Shown: positions 45,076 through 58,035 of the stretch, piece by piece
Position numbering within the stretch: the first letter of the stretch is position 1
Layout of the letters: every line of letters begins with the position of its first letter
Assembly: GCA_965153355.1 (NCBI GenBank)
Contig: OZ231128.1
Coordinates: 38,750,001-38,814,000 of the forward strand
Direction: 5' to 3'
DNA length: 64,000 nt
Source: Flaccisagitta enflata
Taxonomy: Eukaryota > Chaetognatha > Sagittoidea > Aphragmophora
The notes under the pieces: generated by a model
What the model saw: the letters and a program-made list of their open reading frames with translations, nothing else
Database searches by the model: none
Told to the model about the DNA's origin: nothing
Program-made: the position numbers and the translations under genes

Positions 45076-45343
45076 CCGCTACCAGGAGAAAAAAAATTTA
45101 GAAGTGAAAAAAGGGAGTGAAACATCCCGCAGAGCGGTCATATTTCTCATAATTGCGCGGTCAGCAACCGGCTACCGACCAGGGCCATGAACTCAGCCTA
45201 CATAAAGACTTAAAGTATGCCCCTCGCTCAAATGGGAAGGAAAAGGCTGTAAGAAAATTCTCTAACCTCGTATGAATCACTCCCGCAAGTCAGAGATTCT
45301 TCCCTTTCCAACTTGGCGTTCAACTAACTTGGCAAACTTTTTC

Positions 45344-45590
45344 CTTTTTTTAAAGTTGCGTGCACGCGACTCTACGACCCACTCTGTCCGTCTATCTGTT
45401 GGTCCGTCCGTTGGTCTGTCGGTCAGGCTTAGCTTATTATTATCGTTTTACGTCAGTTTAAATCATCTTATATCACTTTAAGTCAATTTACATTTAGTGA
45501 TTTAGTCTTTTGGTCTTTAGTCTTTTAGTCTTTTAGTCTTTTAGTCTTTTAGTCTTTTAGTCTTTTAGTCTTTTAGTCTTTTAGTCTTAA
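45344..45590 (-). mobile_element. Type E-like element with (TTTTAGTC)n array
   Basis: Reversed 3' hairpin GTTGCGTGCACGCGACT, ACGACCCACTCTGTCCG, a (GTCC/TTGG) core, then about a dozen TTTTAGTC units (45500-45585). The 5' end is not seen; a type A element follows directly. Confidence 0.65.
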
Positions 45591-45594
45591 CAAC

Positions 45595-45769
45595 CGCACG
45601 TGACTGTGGGTCCGTGGGTCCGTCGGGCCATCCATCGGTCACATTTTACTCTTTTTGGATTTTTGTGGTCTCTGGCCTCACTACTCCTGCCCAAAAGATG
45701 AAGTGACCTCAAATACGGCCCCTGCCCACCCACACGCGACTGGAGTAGCCGTGTATCTGGCCTTGTTTC
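45595..45769 (-). mobile_element. Type A hairpin-ended element
   Basis: The 3' hairpin is reduced to CGCACGTGACT. The core is GGGTCCGTGGGTCCGTC. The remainder is complete: TGACCTCAAATACGGCCCC, CACGCGACTGGAGTAGCCG and TGTATCTGGCCTTGTT. Confidence 0.75.
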
Positions 45770-45817
45770 AATTGTTTTTGAGTTGCTTACATGCGACTCG
45801 GTATGTCCGTCGGTAGG

Positions 45818-46175
45818 CCCTGTCCCCGATAGCCCTATAAAGCCAGGCATCAATGACCCCGCATCAGACCATGTTCCCAGTGTTTTATGATGTATTGGGA
45901 CTTAGAATAACATGGCGGCAAATTTTTTCTCATGCGGAGATTTGTTCAATATGGCATTTCAGGGGTTGATGATGAATTGGTTGTTGTTGTACAAAAGCTT
46001 ATCTTAATGGTCACCTTCTTTCAAAGATATCTTGGCTTCTAGAACAGCTAGTAAACTTTTAAAAGAAAGGAAATTAATCTACATCAAAAAATCTACAAGA
46101 TGAGCGCAATCTGGCACTTGTGGCTCTAACCGTTTAGAAATGGCGAGTGAAACAGTGAAAACATTCATTTTCAAA
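45818..46175 (+). repeat. Dispersed repeat related to foldback MITEs, copy 1
   Basis: CCCTGTCCCCGATAGCCCTA, CCCGCATCAGACCATGTTCC, TTTCAAAGATATCTTGGC and CTAACCGTTTAGAAATGGCG. It is the reverse complement of 55290-55665 over its whole length. The AAACGG/GAGC core is shared with 4905. Confidence 0.7.
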
Positions 46176-46221
46176 ATGGGCAAAAAGTGATGATCATTAT
46201 CTTTTTCTGATTTCATTTCTT

Positions 46222-46545
46222 AACAGGTTGCCCAAGGGCAATACGTGGTCAGCGATACCTGTTGCCCTGCATTGCATTGTTTTAAATTAGAATAAGAGGC
46301 AGGGCAGCGGCCCCGAAGGAAATGAAGTCCTGTAGAACACGGGACTTTTGTCTGTTTGTCCGTCTGTCTGTCCGTCTGTCCATCCACCTACAGGCCCTCT
46401 CAGGCCTGAAATCTGTCCTCTCAGGCCTAAAATCTGCCCTTTCAGGCCTGAAATCTGCCCTCTCAGGCCTTGAATCTGAGAGGGCAGATTTCAGGCCTGA
46501 GAGGTAAGATTGAAGGCCTGAGAGGGCAGATTTCACGCCTAATAG
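46222..46545 (+). mobile_element. Type F element, 3' truncated
   Basis: AACAGGTTGCCCAAGGGCAA, CAGCGATACCTGTTGCCC, GGGCAGCGGCCCCGAAGG, GTCCTGTAGAACACGGGAC, (GTCT/GTCC)n, then AGGCCTGAAATCTGCCCTCT units that switch orientation near 46475. Confidence 0.7.
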
Positions 46546-46549
46546 TCGC

Positions 46550-47500
46550 AAAAGCGTTAGATGGTTTCTATGATATTCAATAGTGGTTTTACATATTTTT
46601 CAATTTCTCATCAATTTTTCATGTGATTCAATGGGAATTCCACATTATTTTCATTTCTTTATCAATTTTTTATGTTATCCAATAGGAGTTCTACAACTTT
46701 TTCTTTTATAATTTCCCATGTTATTCAATAGGAAATTGGCATTTTACAATTCTTTTAAAATTTTCCATGTTATTGAAAGGAAAGTTTGCATTTTGTCATT
46801 ATTCCATGGGAGTTTAAGAGTTCAGAAGCGTCGGTGGAGGGATGTGGGGAAGGACAGACATGCATATGGATGTAGGGACGGACATAAGGAAATTCACCTG
46901 GCCCTTAGAGGCCACTGCCTAAAATATCATGCACAGTAGGGAAGAGGGAATAGCTGACCACAAACTGCCCTTGGGCATTTGGTTTGGTAGTGGCCCTCAC
47001 AAGGCTGATGTCATGTAGCAACTGAGCTTTAAACATAAGTCTTCAAAAACCAAAACTAGACATCCAAGGAATGCATATAGTCAGCAATACCCAATGCCCT
47101 ACTTGGAGTTATCAAGGGGCAGTGACCGCAAAGGGCCGATGTCCTGTAGGACACAGGGGTGAATTTTCAATTTTGTCCTGAGGGGAACATATCAGGCCTG
47201 AGAAAAGTGATTGATGTTATTAAAGGCGGATTTGAAGTTTGAAGGGCAGATTTTAGGCCTGGAAGAGCAGATATAAGGTCTAGGGGGCTGGCTTTAAGCC
47301 TAATAGGCAGGTTTGAGACTTGAAGGGCTTATTTGAGGTCGGGAGGGCTGATTTAAGCTCTGGAGGGCCAATTAGGGATCTTAAGAGTAGAGGTCGACCG
47401 AAAGTAGGTAAACCGAAGCCGAACCGAAGCCAAAGTTGATTGTGACTAACTGACCGAAACCGAAACCGAAGTTTACCGAAGTCAGAAACCGAAAATATCA
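46550..47500. other. Degenerate F/G-type and AT-rich repeat remnants
   Basis: A loose 75-80 bp repeat (TTATTCAATAGGA, TTTTCCATG) at 46570-46800, an F-like 5' end in reverse near 46935-46985 (CTGCCCTTGGGCATTTGGTT), an F/G block at 47080-47160, and GGCCTG-type units to 47400. No gene. Confidence 0.45.
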
Positions 47501-47504
47501 TTTT

Positions 47505-47690
47505 TTAGTTTTACGTAACGCTACCTCGCTTTATCTGTCAATTGGTCCCCATTTTCCTTGGTTAGCGTTTTTTAAGCATTTTAAGCTCACTGCTCCAACT
47601 TAAATGCCACAGTACCTTTCCCCATCATTGCCCTTGCCTATCTGTAAGTGACTAGAGTACCACTTTGTGTATCCGGCTTTTTTTGATTAT
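47505..47690 (-). mobile_element. Degenerate type A element
   Basis: TTTTTTAGTTTTACGTAACG resembles a decayed 3' end and TGACTAGAGTACCACTTTGT with GTATCCGGCTTT the 5' end. The microsatellite core is lost. Confidence 0.45.
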
Positions 47691-47728
47691 ATTGAATAAA
47701 AAATGTTTAAAAAATGTTTTCTTTTATG

Positions 47729-48365
<637 letters not shown>

Positions 48366-48434
<69 letters not shown>
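48366..48434. repeat. (CT)n microsatellite
   Basis: CT run followed by a C/T-rich stretch to about 48486. Confidence 0.95.
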
Positions 48435-48440
<6 letters not shown>

Positions 48441-48516
48441 CTCTGTTTCTCTCCCTCTCTCTCTTTCTCTCTTTCTCACTCTCTCTTGCATAAATGAAAT
48501 ATTCTACTTTTCAAAG

Positions 48517-48879
48517 AACAAGGCCAACACCTATAAGTCGCGTGCGAGACTTTCTGACTTAGAATGACTTAGAAAGACTTAGAATGCCTGAGAATGACTT
48601 AGAATGTCTTAGAATGACTTAAAATGCCCAAAAAGGACATAAAATGATGAAATGACCCAATGACCAAAGATGACTTAGAATGACCTGAAATGACTTAGAA
48701 TGACTTAAAATGACTTAGAATGACTTAGAATACCTTAAAATTACTTAGAATGACTAAAAATAACGTAAAGAAATAAAAGTGATAAAAAAAGTAAAGTGTG
48801 ACCGACCAACCGACCGACCAACCGACCAACTGACCGACGGACAAAGCGGGTTGTAGAGTCGCGTGCACGCGACTAAAAA
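48517..48879 (+). mobile_element. Type E element with ATGACTTAGA array, intact
   Basis: AACAAGGCCAACACCTATAA, GTCGCGTGC, a 10-bp array of ATGACTTAGA (48552-48770), AAAGTGTGACC, a (GACC/AACC)n core, CAAAGCGGGTTGTAGA, hairpin GTCGCGTGCACGCGAC and TAAAAA. Confidence 0.88.
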
Positions 48880-48959
48880 TGATATTTATTTCGATTAATA
48901 GGGCAGTATCCTGACCCGAAGGTCGAAGCCGAAGTTAACCTTCAGACAATCCCTAAACA

Positions 48960-49108
<149 letters not shown>

Positions 49109-50165
49109 AGGGACAGACGGCACGGACAGCCTGAGATCAACAAACAACACCAAAGAATTTTTTTCTTAAAGAGAATTGATTTACACCAACATTGTCAAGG
49201 ATTTAGTTGCAAGCGAAGCATCAAGTCTCGATCGCGATCGGATTGATCTCATTTGTAAAGGAAGCATGAGCAATGTAAATTCGTTAGGAAAAGGAAAAGC
49301 AGATGCATGTTTAATTGTGGAATCATCTTTCGTGTTAGAGGGCAATTCTGGAGTCCCAATTTGCATGTTCGATAGGAAAAGTAAACAAAACATCAAACTT
49401 CGGTTTATTGACCTACTGAATTCGGTGACCTACTGATAACTGACCACTCCGGATTCAGTGACGGAGCTGGGAGAGTGATCCGTACAGTAAAAACAGTTCG
49501 AACCGGAGGTTCGGTCAGTCTGTACTTAAGAGTTGATTTGAGGTATTGAGGGCTTAATTGAGGGCTCAGAGGGCCAAAATCTGGCTTGAGAGTCCAGATT
49601 TAAAGCTCAAGGACTAATGCACACTGTCTCGAGTGGTTCTTATTTAGCGAAAAAAAGGCAGTATTTTTCTCATTGAATACAACCATTGAACAATGTCAAT
49701 ACAAGTGTTCTTGATGTCATCGTCAAGTTTCAACTTGCTATGAGCGCATCTAGCATGGATAATGCAGAAATTGTGTACATCCCTATGGGAGAGAAAAAAA
49801 TTTTCATTGCCGCCTTTTGCCACGGAAATTTTTACATCACTGTGTGGAGAATTGAATAAGGAACCCAGATATATAGTTTTATGGTACAGTTTTGGCCAGC
49901 CTTTGCGTAAATCCACATGGAAATCTCATTGCAACTCCGATCCATTTCTGCTGATGGTGAGCGCCGATCGCGGTGAGTCATAACAGGGATCATCATCGAT
50001 TCTAGCATCGCGAGTTTGTGTAAACTAGTGGCATTCGCCATTTTATGTTAACTGCTATTCAGTTTTATCATAATGAATAAAAATTATGATTGTGAATTGC
50101 GTTAAGCAATTCACTATAACTCCACAAAATGTTTTTCTGTTTTTTTTTTTTCCCTTTTTTTTCCT
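49109..50165. other. Gene-free spacer
   Basis: Unique-looking sequence with a few GGGCTTAATTGAGGGCTC units at 49540-49600. Frames of 86-90 codons exist on both strands (49176-49436, 49644-49916) but lack splice context or recognisable features. Confidence 0.35.
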
Positions 50166-52745
50166 TCCACTCTCTTTGAAAGTAGGGTTTTGTTTTTCGC
50201 TGTCTTTCCCTTGTCCTTCCCTTGTCCTTCCCTTGTCTATTCCTATGAGAACCTGGCTTTTGTTTCTCTGTCCTTCCCTTGTCTTTCCCTATATAAATAG
50301 GGGTAATGTTTTTCAGTTCTTCCCTTGTCTTTCCCTACATCAATATGGCTTTTGTCTTTATATCGTTTTTCTACATCAATATGGCTTTTATTTCTCTGTT
50401 CCTCCCTTGTCTTTCCCTATACAAATATGGGTAATGTTTTTCAGTTCTTCCTTTGTCTTTCCCTATATATATAGGGGTAATGTTTTTCAACTCTTTCCTT
50501 GTTTTTTCCTATATAAATATGAGTAATGTTTTTCCGTTCTTCTCATGTCTTTCCCTACATCAATATGGCTTTTGTTTCTCTGTTCTTCCCTCATTTTTCC
50601 CTATACAAATATAGGTAATGTTTTTTGGTTCTTCCCTTGTCTTTCCCTGTATGAATATGGGAAAAGTTTTCCAGTTCTTCCCTTGTCTTTCCCTACATCA
50701 ATATGGCTTTTGTTTCTCTGTCCTTCCCTTGTCTTTCCCTACATGAATGTGGGTAATGTTTTTTGGTTCTTTCCTTGTCTTTCCCTGTATGAATATGGGT
50801 AATGTTTTTCAGTCTTTCCCTTGTCTTTCCCTACATCAATATGGCTTTTGTTTCTCTGTTCCTCCCTTGTCTTTCCCTATACAAATATGGGTAATGTTTT
50901 TCAGTTCTTCCCTTGTCTTTCCCTATATATATAGGGGTAATGTTTTTCAACTCTTTCCTTGTCTTTCCCTATATAAATATGGGTAATGATTTCAGTTCTT
51001 CCCTTGTCTTTCCCTACATCAATATGGCTTTTGTTTCTCTGTTCCTTCCTTGTCTTTCCCTATACAAATATGGGTAATGTTTTTCAGTTCTTCCTTTGTC
51101 ATTCCCTATATATAGGGGTAATGTTTTTCAACTCTTTCTTTGTCTTTCCCTATACAAATATGGGTAATGTTTTTCCGTTCTTCCCATGACTTTCCCTGTA
51201 TAAATATAGGTAAAGTTTTCCAGTTCTTCCCTTGTCTTTCCCTACATCAATATGGCTTTTGTTTCTCTGTTTCTCCCTTGTCTTTCCCTATACAAATATA
51301 GGTAATGTTTTACAGTTCTTCCCTAGTCTTCCCTATATAAACATGGGTAATGTTTTTCAGTTCTTCCCTTGTCTTTCCCTATATGAAAATGGCTTTTGTT
51401 TCTCTGTTCTTCCCTTGTCTTTCACGATATGAATATGGGTAATGTTTTTTAGTTCTTCCCTTGTCTTTCTCTCTATATATAGAGGTAATGTTTTTCAACT
51501 CTTTCCTTGTCTTTCCTTATATAAATATGGGTAATGTTTTCCAGTTCTTCCCTTGTCTATCCCTACAAGAACATGGCTTTTGTTTTTCTGTCCTTCCCTT
51601 GTCTTTCCTTATATGAATATGGGTAATGTTTTTCAGTTCTTCTCTTGTCTTTCCCTATATGAATGTGGGTAATGTTTTCCTGTTCTTCCTATGTCTTTCC
51701 CTACATCAATATGGCTCTTGTTTCTCTGTTCTTCCCTCATTTTTCCCTTTACAAATATGGGTAATGTTTTGCAGTTCTTCCCTTGTCTTTCCCTGTATGA
51801 ATATGGGTAATGTTTTTCAGTTTTTCCCTTGTTTTTCCCTACATCAATATGGCTTTTGTTTGTCTGTTCCTCCCTTGTCTTTCCCTATACAAATATAGGT
51901 AATGTTTTCGGTTCTTCCCTTGTCTTTTCGTATTTGAATATGGGTAATGTTTTTCAGTTCTTCCCTTGTCTTTCCCTACATCAATATGGCTTTTGTTTCT
52001 CTGTTCCTCCCTTGTCTTTCCTTATACAAATATGGGTAATGTTTTTCAGTTTTTCCCTTGTCTCTCCCATTTTTAAAGGTAATGTTTTTCAACACTCTCG
52101 TTGTCTTTCCCTATTAATGGGTAATGTTTTCCAGTTCTTCCCTTGTCTTTCCCTGTATGAATATGGGTAATGTTTTTCAGTTTTTCCTTTGTTTTTCCCT
52201 ACATCAATATGGTTTTTGTTTGTCTGTTCCTCCCTTGTCTTTCCCTATACATATATAGGTAATGTTTTCGGTTCTTCCCTTGTCTTTTCGTATATGAATA
52301 TGGGTAATGTTTTTCAGTTCTTCCCTTGTCTTTCCCTACATCAATGTGGCTTTTGTCTCTCTGTTCCTCCCTTGTCTTTCCTTATATAAATATGGGTAAT
52401 GTTTTTCAGTTCTTCCCTTGTGTTTCCCATATTTAAAGGTAATGTTTTTCAACACTCTCGTTGTCTTTCCCTATTAATGGGTAATGTTTTCCAGTTCTTT
52501 CCTTGTCTTCTCCTATAACAATATGGTTTTTGTTTTTCTGTTTTTCTGTCTTTCCCTATATGAATATGGGTAAAGTTTTTCAGTCTATCCCTTGCATTCT
52601 CCTATATCAATATGGCTTTAGTTTCTCTGTTCTTCCTTTGTCTCCCCCTTAATAAATACGGGTAATGTTTTTTCAGTTCTTCCCTTGTCTTTCCCTTTAT
52701 GAATATGGCTTCTGTTTCTCTATCCCTTCCTTATCCTTTATTCAC
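50166..52745. repeat. 46-bp minisatellite array, 2.6 kb
   Basis: A unit of about 45-46 bp built as CTTTCCCTATATGAATATGG plus GTAATGTTTTTCAGTTCTTC and CCTTGT. A second subtype replaces the middle with GGCTTTTGTTTCTCTGTTC. More than 50 units alternate in mixed order. All frames show long runs of Phe/Leu/Ser translations that are simply the repeat. Confidence 0.92.
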
Positions 52746-52995
52746 ACCTTTTCTTTTAGTATCACAAAATAAAATCTAAGTATTTTCACCGAACATGTTG
52801 TCAATTGCACCTGCAATTCACATGTTTGGCGACAGCCACTGGTTATCAATAGGATATACATAAATCTTTTTAAATAAAGATAAGGATATGTCATCATGAT
52901 GATGATGATGATGCAAATAAAGGTATGTCATAGAAATAAGTTAAGAGGTATGGAAAAAAATTTATCATTTAAGTTAATTTTTTTTTATGTTATGT
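52746..52995. other. Spacer with short (ATG)n
   Basis: AT-rich sequence with a (GAT)n run at 52894-52913; no gene. Confidence 0.4.
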
Positions 52996-52999
52996 AAAA

Positions 53000-53870
53000 T
53001 CATTTAAGGTCATTTTAAGTCATTTTAAACCATTGTTGTCATTTCAATTATTTTAGTCATTTCAGTCGTTTTAGTCGTTTTAGTCATTTTTTCTTCATTT
53101 TAGTCATTTTAGTTATTTAAGTCATTTTAACTATTTTAGTCATTTTAATCATTTTAATCATTTTAGTTATTTCTGTGATTTTTGTGATTTTTGTCATTTA
53201 GTAATTTTAGTCATTCTTTTCTTATTTGTCTTTTTTGTTATTTTTGTCATTTTAGTTATTTTAGTTATTTTAGTTATTTTAGTTATTTTAGTCTTTTTAG
53301 TCTTTTTAGTCATTTTAGTCATTTTAGTCATTATAGTCATTTTTGTCATTTTTGTCATTTTTGTCATTTTTGTCACTTTTGTCACTTTTGTCATTTTTAT
53401 CATTTTGATCATTTTAGTGATTTTAGTCTTTTTTGTCTATTTTGTCATTTTAGTTATTTTAATTATTTTTGTCATTTTTGTCATTTTAGTTTTTTTAGTC
53501 ATTCTTGTTATTGTTGTCCTTTTTGTTATTTTTGTCATTTTTATTATTTTTGTCATTTTTATCATTTTTGTCATTTTTGTTATTTTAGTCATTTTAGTCA
53601 TTTTAATCATTTTTGTCTATTTTGTCATTTTAGTTTTTTTTATCATTCTTGTTATTTTTGTCATTTTTGTCATTTTTGTTATTTTTATCATTTTTGTTAT
53701 TTTGGTCATTTTTGTCATTTTTGTTATTTTAGTATTTCTTGGTTTTTTAAGTCATTTTTGTCTTTTCAGTTTTTTTTTTTGTCATTTTAATCAATTATGT
53801 CATTTTAAGACACTTTATATCATTCATATGAAGTCTCTAAGTCTTTTAAGTGTCGCATGCAAAAAAATTT
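53000..53870 (-). repeat. (TCATTTTAGT)n/(TCATTTTTGT)n array, type E-like
   Basis: About 80 units of 9-10 bp (TCATTTTAGT passing into TCATTTTTGT), the reverse-complement style of the ATGAC(C/T) arrays at 34015 and 48552. The right edge ends TTTAAGTGTCGCATGC, a possible decayed type E 5' end. No 3' hairpin was found at the left. Confidence 0.8.
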
Positions 53871-54186
53871 TATAAATAAAAAATTCAAAAGAGCCAAGTT
53901 AAAGTGAATTGCAGAGTGCGGTTCACAATGAAATTAGTTCTCAATCATCAAGAGAAGAAGAGAAGCTGAAGAGTTTTAAGGCGGAGTAAGGAAGATGAGG
54001 AGGGGGCTAATTTTTGGATGCTCTTTTATAAATCATTGCAAGTTCCTGCAGAAACTATCACGGGGACATCTATGAACACTTAAAAGAAATACAATTGGAT
54101 TTTTTGCCAACATAAGACGTTTGCATTCCTTGAGTCGCTCAGCTTTCATAGTGTAATGGGGGAGGGATGGACAAACAGATGGACAA

Positions 54187-54799
54187 AACAGGTCGCCCAA
54201 GGGCAATATGTGGTCAGTGATACCCGTTGCCCTGCTTTGCATGATTGTGAATTTGTGTGAGGGGAAGCAGGGCAGCGGCCCCGAAGGGGACAAAGTCCTG
54301 TAGAACACAGGGCCCTGCAGGGGGACTTTCGTTCGTCCTGCTTGAAAACATTGATGAGATGCTATAGTGCGCTGATTGAAGCCCTTCAACAGTGAAGGCT
54401 TTCCTAAGGCTTAAATGGCCATCAGGTCTGATTTGAAGCCTGAGAGCACTTCTTTGAGGCCTGTGATGCCTTATTTGAGGCCTGACAGGGCTAATTTGAG
54501 GCCTGAGAGGGCTTATTTGAGGCCTAAGAGGCCAGGTTTGAGGCCTTACAGGCTGAATTAGAGATCTGATAGGCCAGATTTTAGGCCTGAGAGGCTGGAT
54601 TTGAGGCCTGAGAGGCTGGATTTGAGGCCTGAGAGGCCGGATTTGAGGCCAGAGAGGCCAGATTTGAGACCTGAGAGGCTGGGTTTGGGGTCTGAGAGGC
54701 CTGATGGGGGGGGACAGACGGACGAACGAACGGACAGACAAACCAAAATCCCCCTGTATTCTACAGGACTTCATCCCCTTTGGGGCCACTGCCCAAAAA
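54187..54799 (+). mobile_element. Type F element, intact reference copy
   Basis: AACAGGTCGCCCAAGGGCAA (GCCC/GGGC hairpin), GTGATACCCGTTGCCCTG, then GGGCAGCGGCCCCGAAGGGG and GTCCTGTAGAACACAGGG. An AGGCCTGAGAGGCTGGATTT array of about 20-21 bp (54425-54710) follows, then a (GACG/GAAC)n tract, then the inverse TTCTACAGGACTTCATCCCC and TTTGGGGCCACTGCCC before AAAAA. Confidence 0.85.
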
Positions 54800-55100
54800 C
54801 CAACAGGTGAACAGATGGATGTCTGGAAATACACCCCTGTGTCCTACAGCACATTGGCCATTTGGTGCTGCTGCCCAATAAGGTGGCTCTTTCATGGAAG
54901 GTAGATTTGAAGCCATGAAGCTGATTTGAGGGCAGGAGGGCTTAACTGAGGCTTGTTTTGGGGTATAAAAGGCCTGATATCAAGTTTGAAAAATCAGGTT
55001 TGGGGTCTGATATGCCTGATGTAGGGTATTAGAAGCTTGATGTGGGGTCAGTGGGGCTTGTTTAAGGTCTTTAATGGGGAGGGGGGCAGAAAAAAAGACA
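54800..55100. repeat. Further F-type minisatellite remnants
   Basis: CACCCCTGTGTCCTACAGCA and CATTTGGTGCTGCTGCCCAA resemble an F terminus; GATTTGAGGGC/GGCCTGATAT units follow to about 55070. Confidence 0.5.
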
Positions 55101-55289
55101 TAGAAATTGTGCTATGTGGAATCATATGATATTGGCCCAATAATGTTTCTCAGGCTTAATAGGGCTAGTTTGAGGTTTTGTTTGTCTGACCTTCTACCTG
55201 ACACTTATTGTAAACAAAATTCATGGGAAAGCAATTCAAGTTAGATACTAAGCCACAATTACAATGCCATGAAGTGAAAAAAACGTTTA

Positions 55290-55665
55290 TCTTCAATTTT
55301 TGCCCATTTTAAAATTGAATGTTTTCAATGTTTCGCTCGCCATTTCGAAACGGTTTGAGCCGCAAGTGCCAGATTGCGCTCATCATGTAGTTTTTTTTAT
55401 GTAGATTAATTTTCTTTTTTTCAAAAGTTTACCAGCTGTTCTAGAAGCCAAGATATCTTTGAAAGAAGGTGACCATAAAGATAAGCTTTTGTACTACAAC
55501 CAAAAATTCATCATCTACCCCTAAAATGTCATATTAAACAAATCTCCGCATGAGAAAAAATTTGCTGCCAAGTTATTTTAAGTCCCATTACATCATAAAA
55601 CACCGGGAACATGGTCTGATGCGGGGTCATTGATGCCTGGCTTTATAGGGCTATCGGGGACAGGG
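55290..55665 (-). repeat. Dispersed repeat related to foldback MITEs, copy 2
   Basis: Reverse complement of 45818-46175, ending GGGCTATCGGGGACAGGG. Its GAAACGGTTTGAGCCGCAAG block also matches the inner core of 4905-5684. Confidence 0.7.
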
Positions 55666-55878
55666 TGATATAAAGTGATAGATATTGCCATTTTTATCTC
55701 TGCCAATCCGGATGGTCACTAGGGTGTAGTAGCCATAGATTCTCCCTCATAAGATGCATCACAATAAAAAAAACAAAATGGCTCCTCAGCTGTTGGATAG
55801 TTAGTCAAAATCAATGCATTATGCGCTTTCTGAGATAAGGGTTATAATTGTTCTTACTCCTAATTAACAGGTAAATTG

Positions 55879-56571
55879 GGTCACCTGGGGTAAAATGGAT
55901 CACCCACTTGATTTAGCCCAGGACCTGGGCGCCAGGTACAGTACCTTCCGAGCAAACCCGACTAAAACTGGAGGATTTATTATTGTTACTTTAATTTCAT
56001 TTCCCCAACTTCATTTTTTGTATCTAACTTGATTAAAAGAGACTTAATTACTTGAACATATTTGGCTGTCAAAAAAAATAACTCGTGAAATCAAAGTGGA
56101 TGAAGACATCAATATGGAGTGTTCTAACCCAGACCATTGAATTCAGCAGAAAATTTTACCTGTCCTAGAGTACAAGAACAGCTCAATCAGACAACTATTT
56201 TAGGTTTTAAAGCTATTTCAAGTTTTTAAGGACAATTGTCTCAAAATAATATAGGACAATTGTCCTTAAAAACATTAAATGGCCATAGAACCTAAGATGA
56301 TTTTTTTGACGGCCAAATATGTTCAAGGAATTAAGTATCTTTTAATAAAGTTAGATACAAAAAATGAAGTTTGGAAAATAAAATTAAAGTGACAAAAATT
56401 AATCCTCCATTTTTAGCCGGGTTTGCTCGGAAGGTACCGTATAAGTTCATGCAAAATTTATAAATGTTTTCATCAGAAACTAAAGACACCTCACCTTTCT
56501 TGATCAGAATAATCACCATTATTTTTATCCAGATTCTATAACATGGGTGACCCATTTTACCCTTGGTGACT
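55879..56571. mobile_element. Foldback element, about 690 bp
   Basis: GTCACCTGGGGTAAAATGGA on the left mirrors CCCATTTTACCCTTGGTGAC on the right. Inner arms share TACCTTCCGAGCAAACCCG and the AAATATGTTCAAG block. The centre is the palindrome GGACAATTGTC...GGACAATTGTCC near 56230-56265. It abuts a type E element; the target duplication could not be read. Confidence 0.7.
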
Positions 56572-56824
56572 TTTTAGTCGCGTGCTACGCGACTCTATAA
56601 TCCACTTTTCGGTCGGTCCGTCGGTCGGTCGGTCGGTCGGTCCGTAACAAAACTGTTCTAAAGGATTTTTAAAGCGTTTTTATGTCTCTGAATGGTAGAA
56701 AAGAAACTTTGTGAGGTAAATGGCCATTTCAAATCTTTTTTTGAAAAAGAATTGTTTGTCTGTCTGTCTGCCTGACTTTTTTTGAAAGTGCCGACGCACG
56801 CGACTTAGGTCTAATGACCTTGTT
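56572..56824 (-). mobile_element. Type E/A hairpin-ended element
   Basis: Reversed 3' hairpin TTTTTAGTCGCGTGCTACGC, CTCTATAATCCACTTTTCGG, a (GGTC)n core, then GCACGCGACTTAGGTCTAAT and GACCTTGTT, the reversed 5' end with a GGTC/GACC hairpin. Confidence 0.75.
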
Positions 56825-57292
56825 TCACCACACTCTACCCTTGTTGGCAAATATAACACACAATGGAATTGGTCAAGTACATGCCGAAGAAGGTTTTTTT
56901 TCATGCGAATCTGAGGACGCATTTTACAGTTGTTCTTGGTTGCTTTCCTCTTTCCAGTTTCAATTTTCACGAGCTTTGAGATGGGTTTTGTTGGTAATAC
57001 AGTAATGTCAAAAATATGTTCCGAAAATTGTTCGGGGAGGCACATGAACTTGGCTTGAACAACTACTACGGGTAGTCAACTATTGAATGATGTACATTCT
57101 TTTTATACAATATCATCATACGCAATCATAAATGCAAATCTGTGTTTGTGATGTGATGTGTTTTTTTTCTCATGTGCTATTACTAAGCTCCCGACTCGCA
57201 AAAATGACAATAGGAAACAGCGTTTCTTGGCACGCTACTTTTTACAGTCAGTTATCCTCTTAGCTCTCTTGATGAATGAGAAAATCGTCTAT

Positions 57293-57503
57293 TTCTTGTC
57301 GCGTGCTATACGATTCTACACACCACTTTGTCCGTCCGTCCGTCAGTCGGTCGGTTGGTCTCTCCGTCACACTTTTATCTTTTTTTACGATTTCCATTCT
57401 TTGACCTCACTGCTCCTACCCATACGATCTAGTGACCTCAAATATGACCCCTGCGCACCTGCACGTGACTGGGGTAGCCGTGGCCCGTGTATCCAGCCTT
57501 TGT
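57293..57503 (-). mobile_element. Type A hairpin-ended element
   Basis: GTCGCGTGCTATACGATTCT (damaged hairpin), ACACACCACTTTGTCCG, a (GTCC/GGTC)n core, TGACCTCAAATATGACCCC, TGCACGTGACTGGGGTAGCC and GTGTATCCAGCCTTTG. Confidence 0.75.
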
Positions 57504-57580
57504 ACGCGACACGCCGTAATTTTTCTCAGATCAGAATGTTGTGTCGTGTGTCGAGTGACGTGTGTCTTGACAAGAACAAG

Positions 57581-57726
<146 letters not shown>

Positions 57727-57864
57727 GTTTGCAAACTCTATTGACGTTATTAGAATCAATTATCGGAAAATGTTCCGCTTTCTGACGTGGACGCAGCTTC
57801 AAAAGCGAACAAAGCAACGAAATGACGCGACGGGGATCACAAATAAATCCGCTGTCAACGGCCA

Positions 57865-58035
<171 letters not shown>

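Noticed and set aside
50086-52389. Repeated membrane-like protein of 15-residue units (GNVFQFFPCLSLYEY)
   Set aside because: It is the translation of a 45-46 bp minisatellite; frames break whenever the unit is 46 bp, and all frames look alike, so there is no sign of selection for protein.
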